Below, in pieces: positions 1 through 11,761 of a stretch of DNA of 64,000 nucleotides. This DNA comes from Atrina japonica. Lineage: Eukaryota; Mollusca; Bivalvia; Pterioida; Pinnidae. The position numbers and the translations under genes were made by a program. The stretch is from assembly GCA_030159075.1 (NCBI GenBank), contig BROG01000342.1, positions 534,501 through 598,500 of the forward strand. The letters run 5' to 3'. The number at the start of each line of letters is the position of its first letter. Position 1 is the first letter of the stretch. The notes under the pieces were generated by a model, which saw nothing but the letters and a program-made list of their open reading frames with translations, did not search any database and was not told the origin of the DNA.

Positions 1-36
1 CAGACCCAAAATGTTTCTCGGAAAACCCTGAATGAA
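1..36 (+). CDS. Possible partial exon at the window edge
   Basis: The first 36 bases are open in the frame QTQNVSRKTLNE and end before a GTAGCC, a poor but possible donor. The phase (0) would fit the microexon at 1136. There is no independent support and it may simply be intron. Bases 37-1135 hold no gene I can see; they contain scattered copies of a short 'acctgta' motif (about 300-660) and a poly-C run near 911-924. Confidence 0.2.
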
Positions 37-1135
37 GTAGCCATACTACTTCTTATATAGAATAATCTCCATTGAACACATTCTATTGAGACTTTCAAGT
101 GAGATATTTGCCACACTTAAGTGTAATAAGATGTTGTCTGTTTGTATCTTACTCTGTTCAAACATTTATATTTTCATTCTCCTCATCGTACATTTTGTTT
201 ATGTTATATCTTAGACTGATAAATTATAGTTTGGTTTTGTAACTGTGTGTTTCAAAATGTCTTCTGTTTCTTGTTTGTCATTTTGACACCTTCCATTTTA
301 CTACCTGTAGAAAACCTTACCTGTATTTACCTGTAAATTCCCCACTACTTTGTTATTTCTGACCTGTTTTCTGCACCTTGTATAATAAGGTATTCAGTTT
401 ACCTGTATAAATTATTTTTCTAATTTATATCTACCTGTATAAACAAGTGGTCAATTACTTGTGTATACTGATACCTACAATCTACTACAGCTACACAAAG
501 GTGTTCAGTTTACCTGTAGAGATCTTCTGTCACATGTATTTATATAACTATACCTTTACCATGTACGTTACGATAATCATTTTACCTTGAATAGTTATTG
601 AACCACTTACACCTGTATCTACCTGTATGATAAAATGTTCAATTTACCTGTATAGATTCCCTATCACTCTGAACATAAAATCTCTCCTGAGAGTGTGCTA
701 GGGAGTGGGAATGAGATGATGACTGACTTATCATCATTTGCATATAGTGTCTTTGTGCTTAAATTCTGAGAACTACACTTCCCACTTCACCATCTTCAGG
801 TTTTATAAGTTGAATTTTAGATATTATCTCCTTATGCAAATTCAAGATAGAGGGAAGAACAAATAAAAATCACATTTATCTTCTTTTTTTTTTAAATGAT
901 AATGATAATTCCCCCCCCCCCCCCAAAGGCCCCTCTTGTGGCAGGTCATATGTACATTCCTTACATTATCCATGGATAAATTGATGATGGATAACCTCCA
1001 AAAGGAAGGTCAGAGTTCAGATTATGACCCAAATTTGAACAGGTCAAGGTCATCAGTGGAAGCTTCATTCTGATTAATCTCTGGCATCCTGGTAACTCCT
1101 GTTTATCTATTTCTATGTCTTCATTCTTTTTCCAG

Positions 1136-1162
1136 CGGGACTCAAAGTCTAAGGTTATGGAG
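1136..1162 (+). CDS. 27-nt microexon of the left-hand gene
   Basis: A pyrimidine-rich acceptor (cattctttttccag) is followed by nine codons, RDSKSKVME, and then a gtaaat donor. The exon is exactly nine codons in phase 0, and the next exon (2208) also begins in phase 0, so the two join without breaking the frame. It is too short to show a domain. Certainty rests on the splice borders and the phase match only. Confidence 0.45.
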
Positions 1163-2207
1163 GTAAATACTTACACTGCCTTTATATGTATATATATATA
1201 TATGTCTATAAATTACCACTCTTCTTTCTCTCTTATATTGTCTTTCTATTTTAGAAAATACACAAGTATCTTTACACTTGAGGATTTTGTCTTCTGTTCT
1301 TTGATTTCTACATAAGTCCATACATGTATGTATTGTCTTCACTTTTGTCAATTTATTCCATCTGTCCTTGGTTTTTGTGAGTAAAATATAAAAATCTTTC
1401 ACCTCTGAATATCTGTTTTTGTCAAAATACATTCCCATTGTCTGTCTTCCTTTCATTCTGATTGGCCGTCTTCTTACATTCTGATTGGCTGTCTTTCTTT
1501 CATTGTGATTTGCTGTTGTTATTCTCTCATTCCATTGGCTGTTACTGGTTTATCCATTTACATATTGACAAGGAAATCGCATGAGAATTGGTATGCCTAT
1601 CCTGTGGCTATTTTATATGTACATTGGAATACTAGACGGTTTATTGTACGAGGGGGGGGGGGGGGTATAACTTTTAGTGTCAATATTCAAAATATTCACA
1701 GTGTAAACTAGCTTAAATTTTTGAATTCTTAAAAATCCTATCACCAAATTCTGTTTAGATTCCCCATTGGTGTGTAACATCGCTATGGTAATGATAACAG
1801 AAGTTGGAAATGTCTTTACTACTGGGTCAGACTTTTGTAGATGGTGATTCCAGTTATGGGTAAGGTCGTTTTGGCTTCATGTTTTAGGAGGAACGAAACA
1901 CAAACATCACACCTCATGTCATGTTATACGTACAACATTGCCTTGAACTTTTTGTTTGACGTCTGGATATCAAAAGTCATTTTTATCACATGGTTGGATA
2001 GACTAGAGTGATTATGTTTTATTGGGCACACAATTCTGTAGTGTGTGAATTCAGTAAAGGATAATCTGTCAGATTTGTCTCCTTGAAGCATTGAACATCA
2101 ACAGGTGTTACTATATATTCTCTATAACACATTTGTGTTCAAGATTTTGATTTCAATGTAAAACTTCAAGCATTGCCATGGACCAATTTTTTGTTGTATC
2201 TTTGTAG
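1163..2207 (+). other. Intron of the left-hand gene
   Basis: Lies between the microexon and the terminal exon. It contains a short (TA)n tract near 1190, a poly-G run near 1650-1664 and otherwise AT-rich sequence. I see no exon in it. Confidence 0.4.
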
Positions 2208-2819
2208 ACTGGTTGTGTTTCTGCATTTCCCTTTGGTATATCTGAGCATGGTTTTGGTGATGCTAACATATCTCGCATGCTACGTAACCCTGGCAACATT
2301 AAACTCTCTGATTACCTAACTCACTTTGCTTCTTCATGTGATCGTCTAGGCAACTGTAACTCGCTTGAACTTCGCAACTCAATGTGTCTGAAAAATACTT
2401 CTGTTTCACCCTGTAGCCAAATTTTAAAACCAATACATCTCTCCAAAGTGGTGGACATCAAACACAAACAGCAGAAGAAGACTGCTACTCAAGTTTTGTT
2501 GCAGGATAGAGCTCCAGAGAAGGGAGATAATTTCAGTAAAACTGTTAACATTTCTTCCAAATATATGCATTATTTGAGTTCTGGAGATGATATATTTAAC
2601 AAACCAGATGATGATTGCTTGAATGAAAACAGAAGTTCTGTCAAAATGTTCAGTCAGTTGAAGGAAGCATACAATGGAGATTCTAGTGTACAGAGTGATA
2701 AAGCTCTCTTTTCTCCCCGTACTTCTGCAGACGTTACTGTACCCAGAACACCCAAAATACACAGACTTGTAATGCTAAAAACATTTTCAGCCGCAGCTAA
2801 TCAGGAGGAAAATCTCTAG
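2208..2819 (+). CDS. Terminal coding exon of an unrecognised gene
   Basis: The exon begins after the acceptor ttgtatctttgtag and is open for 203 codons to a TAG at 2817-2819, far longer than chance at this base composition. The encoded segment is polar and Ser/Asn/Lys/Asp-rich, starts TGCVSAFPFGISEHGFGD and ends AAANQEENL. I see no transmembrane segment, signal peptide or recognisable domain, and it looks largely disordered. The first ATG inside it (2277) is unlikely to be the start because the frame is open back to the acceptor and joins the microexon at 1136 in phase. The rest of the gene should lie to the left of the window. No AATAAA is evident directly after the stop, so the 3' end is not placed. 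Function unknown. Confidence 0.6.
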   Translation, partial: TGCVSAFPFGISEHGFGDANISRMLRNPGNIKLSDYLTHFASSCDRLGNCNSLELRNSMCLKNTSVSPCSQILKPIHLSKVVDIKHKQQKKTATQVLLQDRAPEKGDNFSKTVNISSKYMHYLSSGDDIFNKPDDDCLNENRSSVKMFSQLKEAYNGDSSVQSDKALFSPRTSADVTVPRTPKIHRLVMLKTFSAAANQEENL

Positions 2820-2920
2820 CACTATGACAAATATTATGAATCAACTGATCCTTAAAAAAATGTATGCATGATTCTAAATTGAACTTTTGTCAGTTCTGTT
2901 AAGTTTTTACTTGTACTGTG

Positions 2921-2958
<38 letters not shown>

Positions 2959-3224
2959 ATATAAATCACAGGTACCAAAGTATTAATCTTTGGGATGTTC
3001 ATGAGACAAATATACAAATCTGTTATATATTGGACAAACATGGACCTCTGGAAATCCAGAGGTGGGATCAGGTGCCATGGAGGAGTAAGCATCCCCAGAA
3101 CAACTTTATTGTATTCCCTTTTCCTAACTTATATGTGAATAGAAATTCATAATTCTTTGTTAATGAAATTTATCATACTGTAAACGTGGAAATACGCAAT
3201 GAAGAGTTTTTCCTGAAAATTACC
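2820..3224 (+). repeat. 3' flank with (TA)n and an interspersed repeat copy
   Basis: Bases 2924-2962 are mainly a (TA)n tract. Bases about 2970-3095 are a minus-strand copy of an interspersed repeat whose plus-strand form reads 'gatgcttactcctccatggc...ccagaggtcc...tttggta'. Other copies are at 12571, 27083, 38350 and 51395. Confidence 0.6.
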
Positions 3225-6200
3225 AGTCCCACAGTTGTCATTTGATATATGACTTCTCAGTAAGTTATGATATTATGTAAAATTACCCTTGCTGTGTACC
3301 ATCCCACAGTTGTCATTTGATATATGACTTCTCAGTAAGTTATGATATTATGTAAAATTACCCTTGCTGTGTACCATCCCACAGTTGTCATTTGATATAT
3401 GACTTCTCATAAGTTATGATATTATGTATTATGTATTTACCCTTGCTGTGTACCATCCCACAGTTGTCATTTGATATATGACTTCTCAGTAAGTTATGAT
3501 ATTATGTAAAATTACCCTTGCTGTGTACCATCCCACAGTTGTCGTTTTATATATGACTTCTCAGTAAGTTATGATATTATGTAAAATTACCCTTGCTGTG
3601 TACCATCCCACAGTTGTCATTTGATATATGACTTCTCAGTAAGTTATATATATTATGTAAAATTACCCTTGCTGTGTACCATCCCACAGTTGTCATTTGA
3701 TATATGACTTCTCAGTAAGTTATGATATTATGTAAAATTACCCTTGCTGTGTACCATCCCACAGTTGTCATTTGATATATGACTTCTCAGTAAGTTATGA
3801 TATTATGTAAAATTACCCTTGCTGTGTACCATCCCACAGTTGTCATTTGATATATGACTTCTCAGTAAGTTATGATATTATGTAAAATTACCCTTGCTGT
3901 GTACCATCCCACAGTTGTCATTTGATATATGATTTCTCAGTAAGTTATGATATTATGTAAAATTACCCTTGCTGTGTACCATCCCACAGTTGTCATTTGA
4001 TATATGATTTCTCAGTAAGTTATGATATTATGTAAAATTACCCTTGCTGTGTACCAGTCCCACAGTTGTCATTTGATATATGATTTCTCAGTAAGTTATG
4101 ATATTATGTAAAATTACCCTTGCTGTGTACCATCCCACAGTTGTCATTTGATATATGACTTCTCAGTAAGTTATGATATTATGTAAAATTACCCTTGCTG
4201 TGTACCATCCCACAGTTGTCATTTGATATATGACTTCTCAGTAAGTTATGATATTATGTAAAATTACCCTTGCTGTGTACCATCCCACAGTTGTCATTTG
4301 ATATATGACTTCTCAGTAAGTTATGATATTATGTAAAATTTACCCTTGCTGTGTACCATCCCACAGTTGTCATTTGATATATGACTTCTCAGTAAGTTAT
4401 GATATTATGTAAAATTACCCTTGCTGTGTACCATCCCACAGTTGTCATTTGATATATGACTTCTCAGTAAGTTATGATATTATGTAAAATTTACCCTTGC
4501 TGTGTACCATCCCACAGTTGTCATTTGATATATGACTTCTCAGTAAGTTATGATATTATGTAAAATTACCCTTGCTGTGTACCATCCCACAGTTGTCATT
4601 TGATATATGACTTCTCAGTAAGTTATGATATTATGTAAAATTACCCTTGCTGTGTACCATCCCACAGTTGTCATTTGATATATGACTTCTCAGTAAGTTA
4701 TGATATTATGTAAAATTACCCTTGCTGTGTACCATCCCACAGTTGTCATTTGATATATGACTTCTCAGTAAGTTATGATATTATGTAAAAATTACCCTTG
4801 CTGTGTACCATCCCACAGTTGTCATTTGATATATGACTTCTCAGTAAGTTATGATATTATGTAAAATTACCCTTGCTGTGTACCATCCCACAGTTGTCAT
4901 TTGATATATGACTTCTCAGTAAGTTATGATATTATGTAAAATTACCCTTGCTGTGTACCATCCCACAGTTGTCATTTGATATATGACTTCTCAGTAAGTT
5001 ATGATATTATGTAAAATTACCCTTGCTGTGTACCATCCCACAGTTGTCATTTGATATATGACTTCTCAGTAAGTTATGATATTATGTAAAATTACCCTTG
5101 CTGTGTACCATCCCACAGTTGTCATTTGATATATGACTCTCTCATAAGTTATGATATTATGTAAAATTACCCTTTGCTGTGTACCATCCCACAGTTGTCA
5201 TTTGATATATGACTTCTCAGTAAGTTATGATATTATGTAAAATTACCCTTGCTGTGTACCATCCCACAGTTGTCATTTGATATATGACTTCTCAGTAAGT
5301 TATGATATTATGTAAAATTACCCTTGCTGTGTACCATCCCACAGTTGTCATTTGATATATGACTTCTCAGTAAGTTATGATATTATGTAAAATTACCCTT
5401 GCTGTGTACCATCCCACAGTTGTCATTTGATATATGACTTCTCAGTAAGTTATGATATTATGTAAAATTACCCTTGCTGTGTACCATCCCACAGTTGTCA
5501 TTTGATATATGACTTCTCAGTAAGTTATGATATTATGTAAAATTACCCTTGCTGTGTACCATCCCACAGTTGTCATTTGATATATGACTTCTCAGTATGT
5601 TATGATATTATGTAAAATTACCCTTGCTGTGTACCCATCCCACAGTTGTCATTTGATATATGACTTCTCAGTAAGTTATGATATTATGTAAAATTACCCT
5701 TGCTGTGTACCATCCCACAGTTGTCATTTGATATATGACTTCTCAGTAAGTTATGATATTATGTAAAATTACCCTTGCTGTGTACCATCCCACAGTTGTC
5801 ATTTGATATATGACTTCTCAGTAAGTTATGATATTATGTAAAAATTACCCTTGCTGTGTACCATCCCACAGTTGTCATTTGATATATGACTTCTCAGTAA
5901 GTTATGATATTATGTAAAAATTACCCTTGCTGTGTACCATCCCACAGTTGTCATTTGATATATGACTTCTCAGTAAGTTATGATATTATGTAAAATTTAC
6001 CCTTGCTGTGTACCATCCCACAGTTGTCATTTGATATATGACTTCTCAGTAAGTTATGATATTATGTAAAATTACCCTTGCTGTGTACCATCCCACAGTT
6101 GTCATTTGATATATGACTTCTCAGTAAGTTATGATATTATGTAAAATTACCCTTGCTGTGTACCATCCCACAGTTGTCATTTGATATATGACTTCTCAGT

Positions 6201-6972
6201 AAGTTATGATATTATGTAAAATTACCCTTGCTGTGTACCATCCCACAGTTGTCATTTGATATATGACTTCTCAGTAAGTTATGATATTATGTAAAATTAC
6301 CCTTGCTGTGTACCATCCCACAGTTGTCATTTGATATATGACTTCTCAGTAAAGTTATGATATTATGTAAAATTACCCTTGCTGTGTACCATCCCACAGT
6401 TGTCATTTGATATATGACTTCTCAGTAAGTTATGATATTATGTAAAATTACCCTTGCTGTGTACCATCCCACAGTTGTCATTTGATATATGACTTCTCAG
6501 TAAGTTATGATATTATGTAAAATTACCCTTGCTGTGTACCATCCCACAGTTGTCATTTGATATATGACTTCTCAGTAAGTTATGATATTATGTAAAATTA
6601 CCCTTGCTGTGTACCATCCCACAGTTGTCATTTGATATATGACTTCTCAGTAAGTTATGATATTATGTAAAATTACCCTTGCTGTGTACCATCCCACAGT
6701 TGTCATTTGATATATGACTTCTCAGTAAGTTATGATATTATGTAAAATTACCCTTGCTGTGTACCATCCCACAGTTGTCATTTGATATATGACTTCTCAG
6801 TAAGTTATGATATTATGTAAAATTACCCTTGCTGTGTACCATCCCACAGTTGTCGTTTTATATATGACTGTTCACAGGAAGTTGTGACATTATGTAAAAT
6901 TACCCTTGCTGCGTACCCACAGTTGTCGTTTAATATATGACTGCTCACAAGAAGTTGTGACATCATGTAAAA
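3225..6972 (+). repeat. 75-bp satellite array, about 50 copies
   Basis: The unit starts CATCCCACAGTTGTCATTTG and recurs every 75 bp (for example at 3300 and 3375) across 3.7 kb. Central copies are nearly identical, with only single-base changes and one-base indels in A runs. The last two copies (about 6840-6972) are clearly diverged, as expected at the edge of an array homogenised by unequal exchange. All frames carry stop codons, so it is not coding. Confidence 0.97.
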
Positions 6973-7274
6973 AAATCCACACATATATTTGCATAAAAAA
7001 AAATGGCGTAATTAACAAACACACATACATATCCACGTTTACAGTATTCATATATGATACTTATAACTCCATATCTAAAATGTTAAGAAATTCAAGATTG
7101 TGTACATATTATCTGCTGAATTAATTACAATTAATTGTCTGACAATTAAGTAAATCTGTCTTAGGATAAGTAATACACTAAATTCTCTACTGTCCAGGAT
7201 CTATAATGATGCCCTGCAATTACTGCGGAGTTACGGTCCTTACTGTAAAACACATTATTTATAGATCTATGTAT
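6973..7274. other. Intergenic, nothing recognised
   Basis: AT-rich sequence between the 75-bp array and the first MITE. No exon, RNA or repeat identified. Confidence 0.5.
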
Positions 7275-7362
7275 CTAACCCATTTACCCCTAAAGACACA
7301 TTTGGACTGGTCTAAGTCATTGATTTACAGCAGAGTCCATTTTTTTCAGGGGTTGATGAGTT
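7275..7362 (+). mobile_element. MITE family A copy 1
   Basis: An ~88-bp element with ends of the type AACTCATTCACCCCTAAAG and CAGGGGTTGATGAGTT, imperfect inverted repeats of about 15 bp. Its interior carries 'cacatttggactggtctaag' and 'agagtccat'. It is inverted relative to the copy at 7399. Confidence 0.8.
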
Positions 7363-7398
7363 GTTATAAACACTAAAAAATTTTGACTGATAATCTTT

Positions 7399-7485
7399 AA
7401 TTCATCAACCCCTGAAAAATAATGGACTCTTCTGACAATCAATGATTTAAGCCAGTTTAAATGTGTCTTTAGGTGTGAACGAGGT
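7399..7485 (-). mobile_element. MITE family A copy 2, inverted partner of copy 1
   Basis: Same ~88-bp element in opposite orientation (starts aattcatcaacccctgaaa). With copy 1 it can form a long hairpin with arms of about 85 nt and a ~36-nt loop. Confidence 0.8.
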
Positions 7486-7705
7486 AAGAATCTTGCTATA
7501 AAATTATTTGTTTTCTTCATTGTGTTTGTATTGTTGCTAATACCTTTCAGCTAATTAAACTTAAACACTCAGATGAATCTTTTTGGGAATGCCACAACTA
7601 ATGGACAGCTGGAGTATTTCATATTTTTTGAAAAATGCATTTTATCAGGCATACCTGATGATGGTATATTTACATGGATATTGATATGCACCAGTCTCTC
7701 TCCTG

Positions 7706-7935
7706 TAACTCATTGACCCCTGTAGCGACCTTTGGATTCACCCATTTCAGAGGATGGTAAAGTCCACTGTTGATTGATAAAGTCCTGCATTCAGGAGTGT
7801 ATGATTTAGAATCTAAATTTTACAATAATTTTACATTCAACATAATATTGTTCACCCCTAAATTATGACAGTAGACCATATTATCTACGGTACTGATTTG
7901 GGTGAGTCCAAAGTGACCATAAGGGGTAATGAGTT
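7706..7935 (+). mobile_element. MITE family B (long form)
   Basis: A ~230-bp relative of family A: AACTCATTGACCCCTGTAG at the left end and AAGGGGTAATGAGTT at the right. Inside are a 'cccatttcagaggatgg' arm and a central 'gttcacccctaaattatgac' block. Relatives are at 11323, 36743, 41435 and 49240. Confidence 0.75.
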
Positions 7936-8052
7936 GAAGTGATAATTTGGCTACCTAGTGATTGGAGCTGTAGTAAATTGTTAGTTTTTCTGTGTAGAAC
8001 TTTTCTTTCAGCTGATACTTCATACCACTTTCTTAAGTCTCACATACATAGC

Positions 8053-8130
8053 GTAACTCATCAACCCCTAAAAAACAATGGACTCTTCTGTAAATCAAGT
8101 CCAAATGTGTTTTGAGGGTTGAATGAGTTA
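8053..8130 (-). mobile_element. MITE family A copy
   Basis: Starts taactcatcaacccctaaaa and ends gggttgaatgagtta. A short internal deletion removes part of the middle. Confidence 0.75.
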
Positions 8131-8277
8131 AAGATTAGCAGGTTTTACAAATTTCTTAAATAATCATTTTTATCATATGCTGCGAAGATTACCCTGCCCC
8201 AGAACTGTATGACATCATTTAATAGACCAAGGAAAGAAAATATGAATATGATTCCTCTTGAGGCAAGAATAATTTTT

Positions 8278-8570
8278 GGGGCCTTCGGTGTCCGAGTGGT
8301 TAGAGCATCACATTTAAACCATGAAGTCTTTCATCTCTGGTCAATGTGGGATAGTAGTCCAACTGGAACATACACTGGAACATACACTGGAACATACACT
8401 GGAACATACACTGATTTTGTGAGCAAATTCGACTGTTTTCTTTCTGAAGGCTGATGGTCTTTGCCTGGGTACATTGTAACAGGGTTCTCTCAACCACCAG
8501 AAAAAAAACTGGCCACCACGGTCCATAGAACTGAAAAATGTTTTGTGTTATCTAAACCACCATTCAATCA
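8278..8570 (+). mobile_element. tRNA-related SINE, second family, with internal 12-bp repeat
   Basis: The head 'ggtgtccgagtggttagag' looks like a Leu/Ser-tRNA A box. The 3' part includes 'aaactggccaccacggtccatagaactgaaaaatg'-type sequence shared (in shorter matching blocks) with copies at 37239, 49741 and 55143 and with minus-strand pieces at 27236 and 34618. The middle has four copies of a 12-bp unit (ggaacatacact, about 8365-8412), absent from the other copies. Confidence 0.6.
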
Positions 8571-8610
8571 AACATACATGTACAGAATCTATTGCACATA
8601 GAATTGCATG

Positions 8611-8698
8611 TAACTCATCAACCCCTGAAAAGCAATGGATTCTTCTGTTAATCAGTGACTTGGACCAGTTCACATATGTCTTAGGGGGTGAATGAGTT
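8611..8698 (-). mobile_element. MITE family A copy
   Basis: taactcatcaacccctgaaa at the left end, gggggtgaatgagtt at the right end, with the characteristic middle containing 'ggaccagttcacatatgtc'. Confidence 0.8.
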
Positions 8699-8835
8699 CA
8701 GATTTACTTGTACGGAGTTGATGAAGATCTAAAGATTCTAAGATATTAAAAGGATTCTAAGATAACTAAAACATTTTTCATATAAAACCATACACTGATA
8801 CAGCAAAAAATGTTCAATGATAGGCTATAGTTGTG

Positions 8836-8923
8836 TAACTCATTCACCCCTAAAGACACATTTGGACTGGTCTAAGTCATTGATTTACAGAAAAGTCCAT
8901 TTTTTTCAGGTGTTGATGAGTTA
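8836..8923 (+). mobile_element. MITE family A copy
   Basis: taactcattcacccctaaag at the left end, ggtgttgatgagtta at the right end. Its right end touches the 'ggggcatta' left end of the next element. Confidence 0.8.
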
Positions 8924-9276
8924 AGGGGCATTAGCATTTATAAAAAAAAAATTCTTATTATTTTTACTTCTTAGATTGATGTACAGTAGCAAATAAGAGA
9001 TATACACTGGTATAAAAATTCTTACATTTTTAATTAATTTGTGAAAATTGCTTGAGAAACCCAATTTGGCAAGTATTCATTTGCAAATGATTAATTTGAC
9101 CTTACTATTTGTAATATATGAATACAACACTGTACCTGACCTTATTTTTAAAAAGTATATAGGAATATAAAAATTGTTATGCCTTTGTACATGTATATCT
9201 CTTATTTGTTCTTGTACATCAGACTAAGTGGTAACAAACAAAAATAATTTTTTTTGGAAAACACAGCTAATCCCCA
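8924..9276 (+). mobile_element. MITE-like element with GGGGCATTAGC ends
   Basis: Left end aggggcattagcattta, right end acacagctaatccccat. Inside is a second, longer inverted pair: 'gattgatgtacagtagcaaa' near 8974 and 'ttgttcttgtacatcagact' near 9207. A second copy lies at 44884-45446 and a right-half copy at about 56730-56842. Confidence 0.65.
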
Positions 9277-9278
9277 TT

Positions 9279-9366
9279 TAACTCACCTACCCCTAAAAAA
9301 CAATGGACTCATTTAAATATTATTGACTTAGATCAGTCCAAATTTGTCTTTAGGGGTAAATGGGTC
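9279..9366 (-). mobile_element. MITE family A copy
   Basis: taactcacctacccctaaaa at the left end and aggggtaaatgggtc at the right end. Directly follows the preceding element. Confidence 0.75.
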
Positions 9367-9466
9367 AAGCTCTTTGGTTATATATATTGTTACAAGTTGA
9401 TGTAGTTGTGTTTAACTCTCAAATTATTAACCAGAAGTTTAAAAAATAAAAAAAAAAAAAATTTAA

Positions 9467-9756
9467 GAGCCGGCCTGGCTCAGTCGGTAACGCGCTTGAC
9501 TCTAGATCGTGAGGTCGTGAGTCCGAGTCCCGCCAGCGACAGGTTGGTTTCCTGTCTTTCAGATGAGACAGTAAAAACTGAAGGTCCTATGTCACAGTAG
9601 GTGTTGGCACGTTAAAGAACCCTCACTGCTCAATGGCTGTAAGTGCCAAGCATAGGCCAAAATTTGAAGCCCTTCACCGGCATTTGGTGACGTCTCCATA
9701 TGAGTGAAATATTCTTGAGTGGGACGTTAAACAACAATAAACAAACAAACAAAAAA
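9467..9756 (+). mobile_element. tRNA-derived SINE, full length
   Basis: The head contains an A box-like 'tggctcagtcgg' and a B box-like 'gagtccgagtccc'. The body matches the copy at 50483 (blocks 'ggttggtttcctgtc', 'cctcactgctcaatggc', 'gccaagcataggccaaaatt', 'gcatttggtgacgtctccat'). The tail is gggacgttaaacaacaataa followed by an (AAAC)n run. RNA polymerase III transcription is expected for this class. No clean target-site duplication is visible because both flanks are A-rich. Confidence 0.9.
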
Positions 9757-11322
9757 TTAAAATTGACAATATGTGGAAGAGCACCTGCTGCTGCCATACA
9801 TGTTTTGGCAAAATACGTGTATCAGATTTTGGAACATGTTAATGTATATGTCTTAAGTATCAGACTTTCAGGTTTAAATTATAATGGATATCATATAGTA
9901 ACTGGTATTTTCTGAGGTTCTCCAATCTTCTCAGTATTTTGCGATAGTATTGGAATCTCAAAAACTGAAAACACAAAATATAAAAAAACATTGGATCTGC
10001 CAAATTCATGACTCATTTTATTAATGTACGTGTCTTCAAGAAACCGTTCAATCCTAATTGACTCATGATGCAGTGTCATTTTCAGTGTATTGATTTAAGG
10101 TAACACTTTGAGTATAATAAAATTCTGTTTCGTAAAATATATAGGCATCTGTAAATCTCATAAATAAAAAATATCAGCATTGACTACCAAAATCACAAAA
10201 ATTTTGTACCGCAGAAACAACAAGAATCACCGTAATTGTTGTGTAATTTTGAATGGGAAAATTGTTCATTATACATGTTCGAAAGCATAATGTTGACATT
10301 TGTTTCAATGATAATCAACTGGTAATCCCAGAAATCATGAACAAATACCTTCTCTTTATAAATATTTCACCCTGTAAAATCTTTTAAAATGGTACGCTTC
10401 ATTTTCTTGTACTGCTAGACTGATCCAGTATAACATGTGTGTCTGATGAAAGACATACAATTGTAATTTAATGGCAACACAGTCTTTTATTGTGAATTAA
10501 AAGCATAAATTATAGAACAGAGAGAGCAATTAATTGACAATACAATTGTGTAGTCATTGATTTAATTTACAAATGATAAACCAATGGACTTATAATTATA
10601 ATCATTGTCTCATTATTAATGTTTTCTGTCAAATTTTTTTGTAACAAGTTATTTGTAAGAATTTGCATATAGAAATGTTTTACTGACACATCATGAAGTT
10701 TAAAGTGATGACTCTGCCAGTGTTATCTTCCTTTCAGTCACTCTTCAGTCAAGCATATGATAAAAATGATCTGGGATTCATTTTTGTTTCTTTTTGAGGT
10801 TCACGATTATTCTCTCAGTATAGTACATGTATATATAACTTTGTCCATAGATGCCCCACCAAACACACAAGTGATCGTTGAATCTCATAAGAAGTGAAAA
10901 ATCAATTTCAGATTTTGTAAACTGTGTTGTTGTCATAGTAACTGATAGATACTTATGCTAATTAGATAGATATGCTTTTTAATTGATTTAATGTGTCTCT
11001 TAGATTGAAAGCTTTCTTTTTATGATTTCAGCAGTGAGAATTTTGAGCATTTGGTTTGGTATGGGTTATTTTTTTTTATTTTTTTAAATGTAGTTTTGTT
11101 TTTCAAGCTTAGGTTTAGGTGCCATTAATCCGCATGTTCTTTTTACCCTACTGTATGTGCTCAGCTCTCGTTGTCAAGTACCTAGTTTGTATAACTGTGA
11201 ATTCATCTAACAGTTGTAATAATTGTGAAAATGTAAAACTTTTCCTCTCGGTTATAATTCTTGATTCCTGCAAATTTGATTTAAACTTTAAACTTTGTCT
11301 ACTAAATGAGTCAGTTATATTT
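9757..11322. other. Intergenic, nothing recognised
   Basis: About 1.5 kb of AT-rich DNA without an exon, RNA gene or clear repeat. Confidence 0.45.
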
Positions 11323-11535
11323 CAACTAATCACCCCCTGTAGTCACATTTGGACTCACCCATTTCATAGAATGGTAGAGGTCCACTGTCAGAAATCAGGA
11401 GTAATTGATTTAGATTTTAAATTCTACTATAATTTCACATGCAATATTAATTTGTTCACCCCTGAATTATGACAGTAGACCATACTATATATTGATTTAG
11501 ATGAGTCTAAAAGTGACCACAGGGGTTGATGAGAT
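11323..11535 (+). mobile_element. MITE family B copy
   Basis: Starts aactaatcaccccctgtagt and ends caggggttgatgaga. The interior 'cccatttcatagaatgg', 'gttcacccctgaattatgac' and 'agtagaccata' match the copy at 7706. Confidence 0.75.
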
Positions 11536-11761
11536 AATTCAATGGGGATTTGATCTGAAAACCTTGCTGTGGTGTCAACTTCCTATCTTGATATCATCCT
11601 CACTTACATTTTAAGATTGAAATAATGGTTGGGTGTTTAGAATATCACATTTTGAATCTTTTACCTCTACAAATGTAGTTAGTGGTATAACTCGTGTTAA
11701 TCTAGTTAGAACCTAAACTGATTTATATGTCAGGAAGTTTGCTACTTTCCCAGGCACATTA

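Noticed and set aside
9467..9540. tRNA gene
   Set aside because: A and B boxes are present, but the sequence does not close into a full acceptor stem and is followed by the SINE body and tail seen also at 50483.
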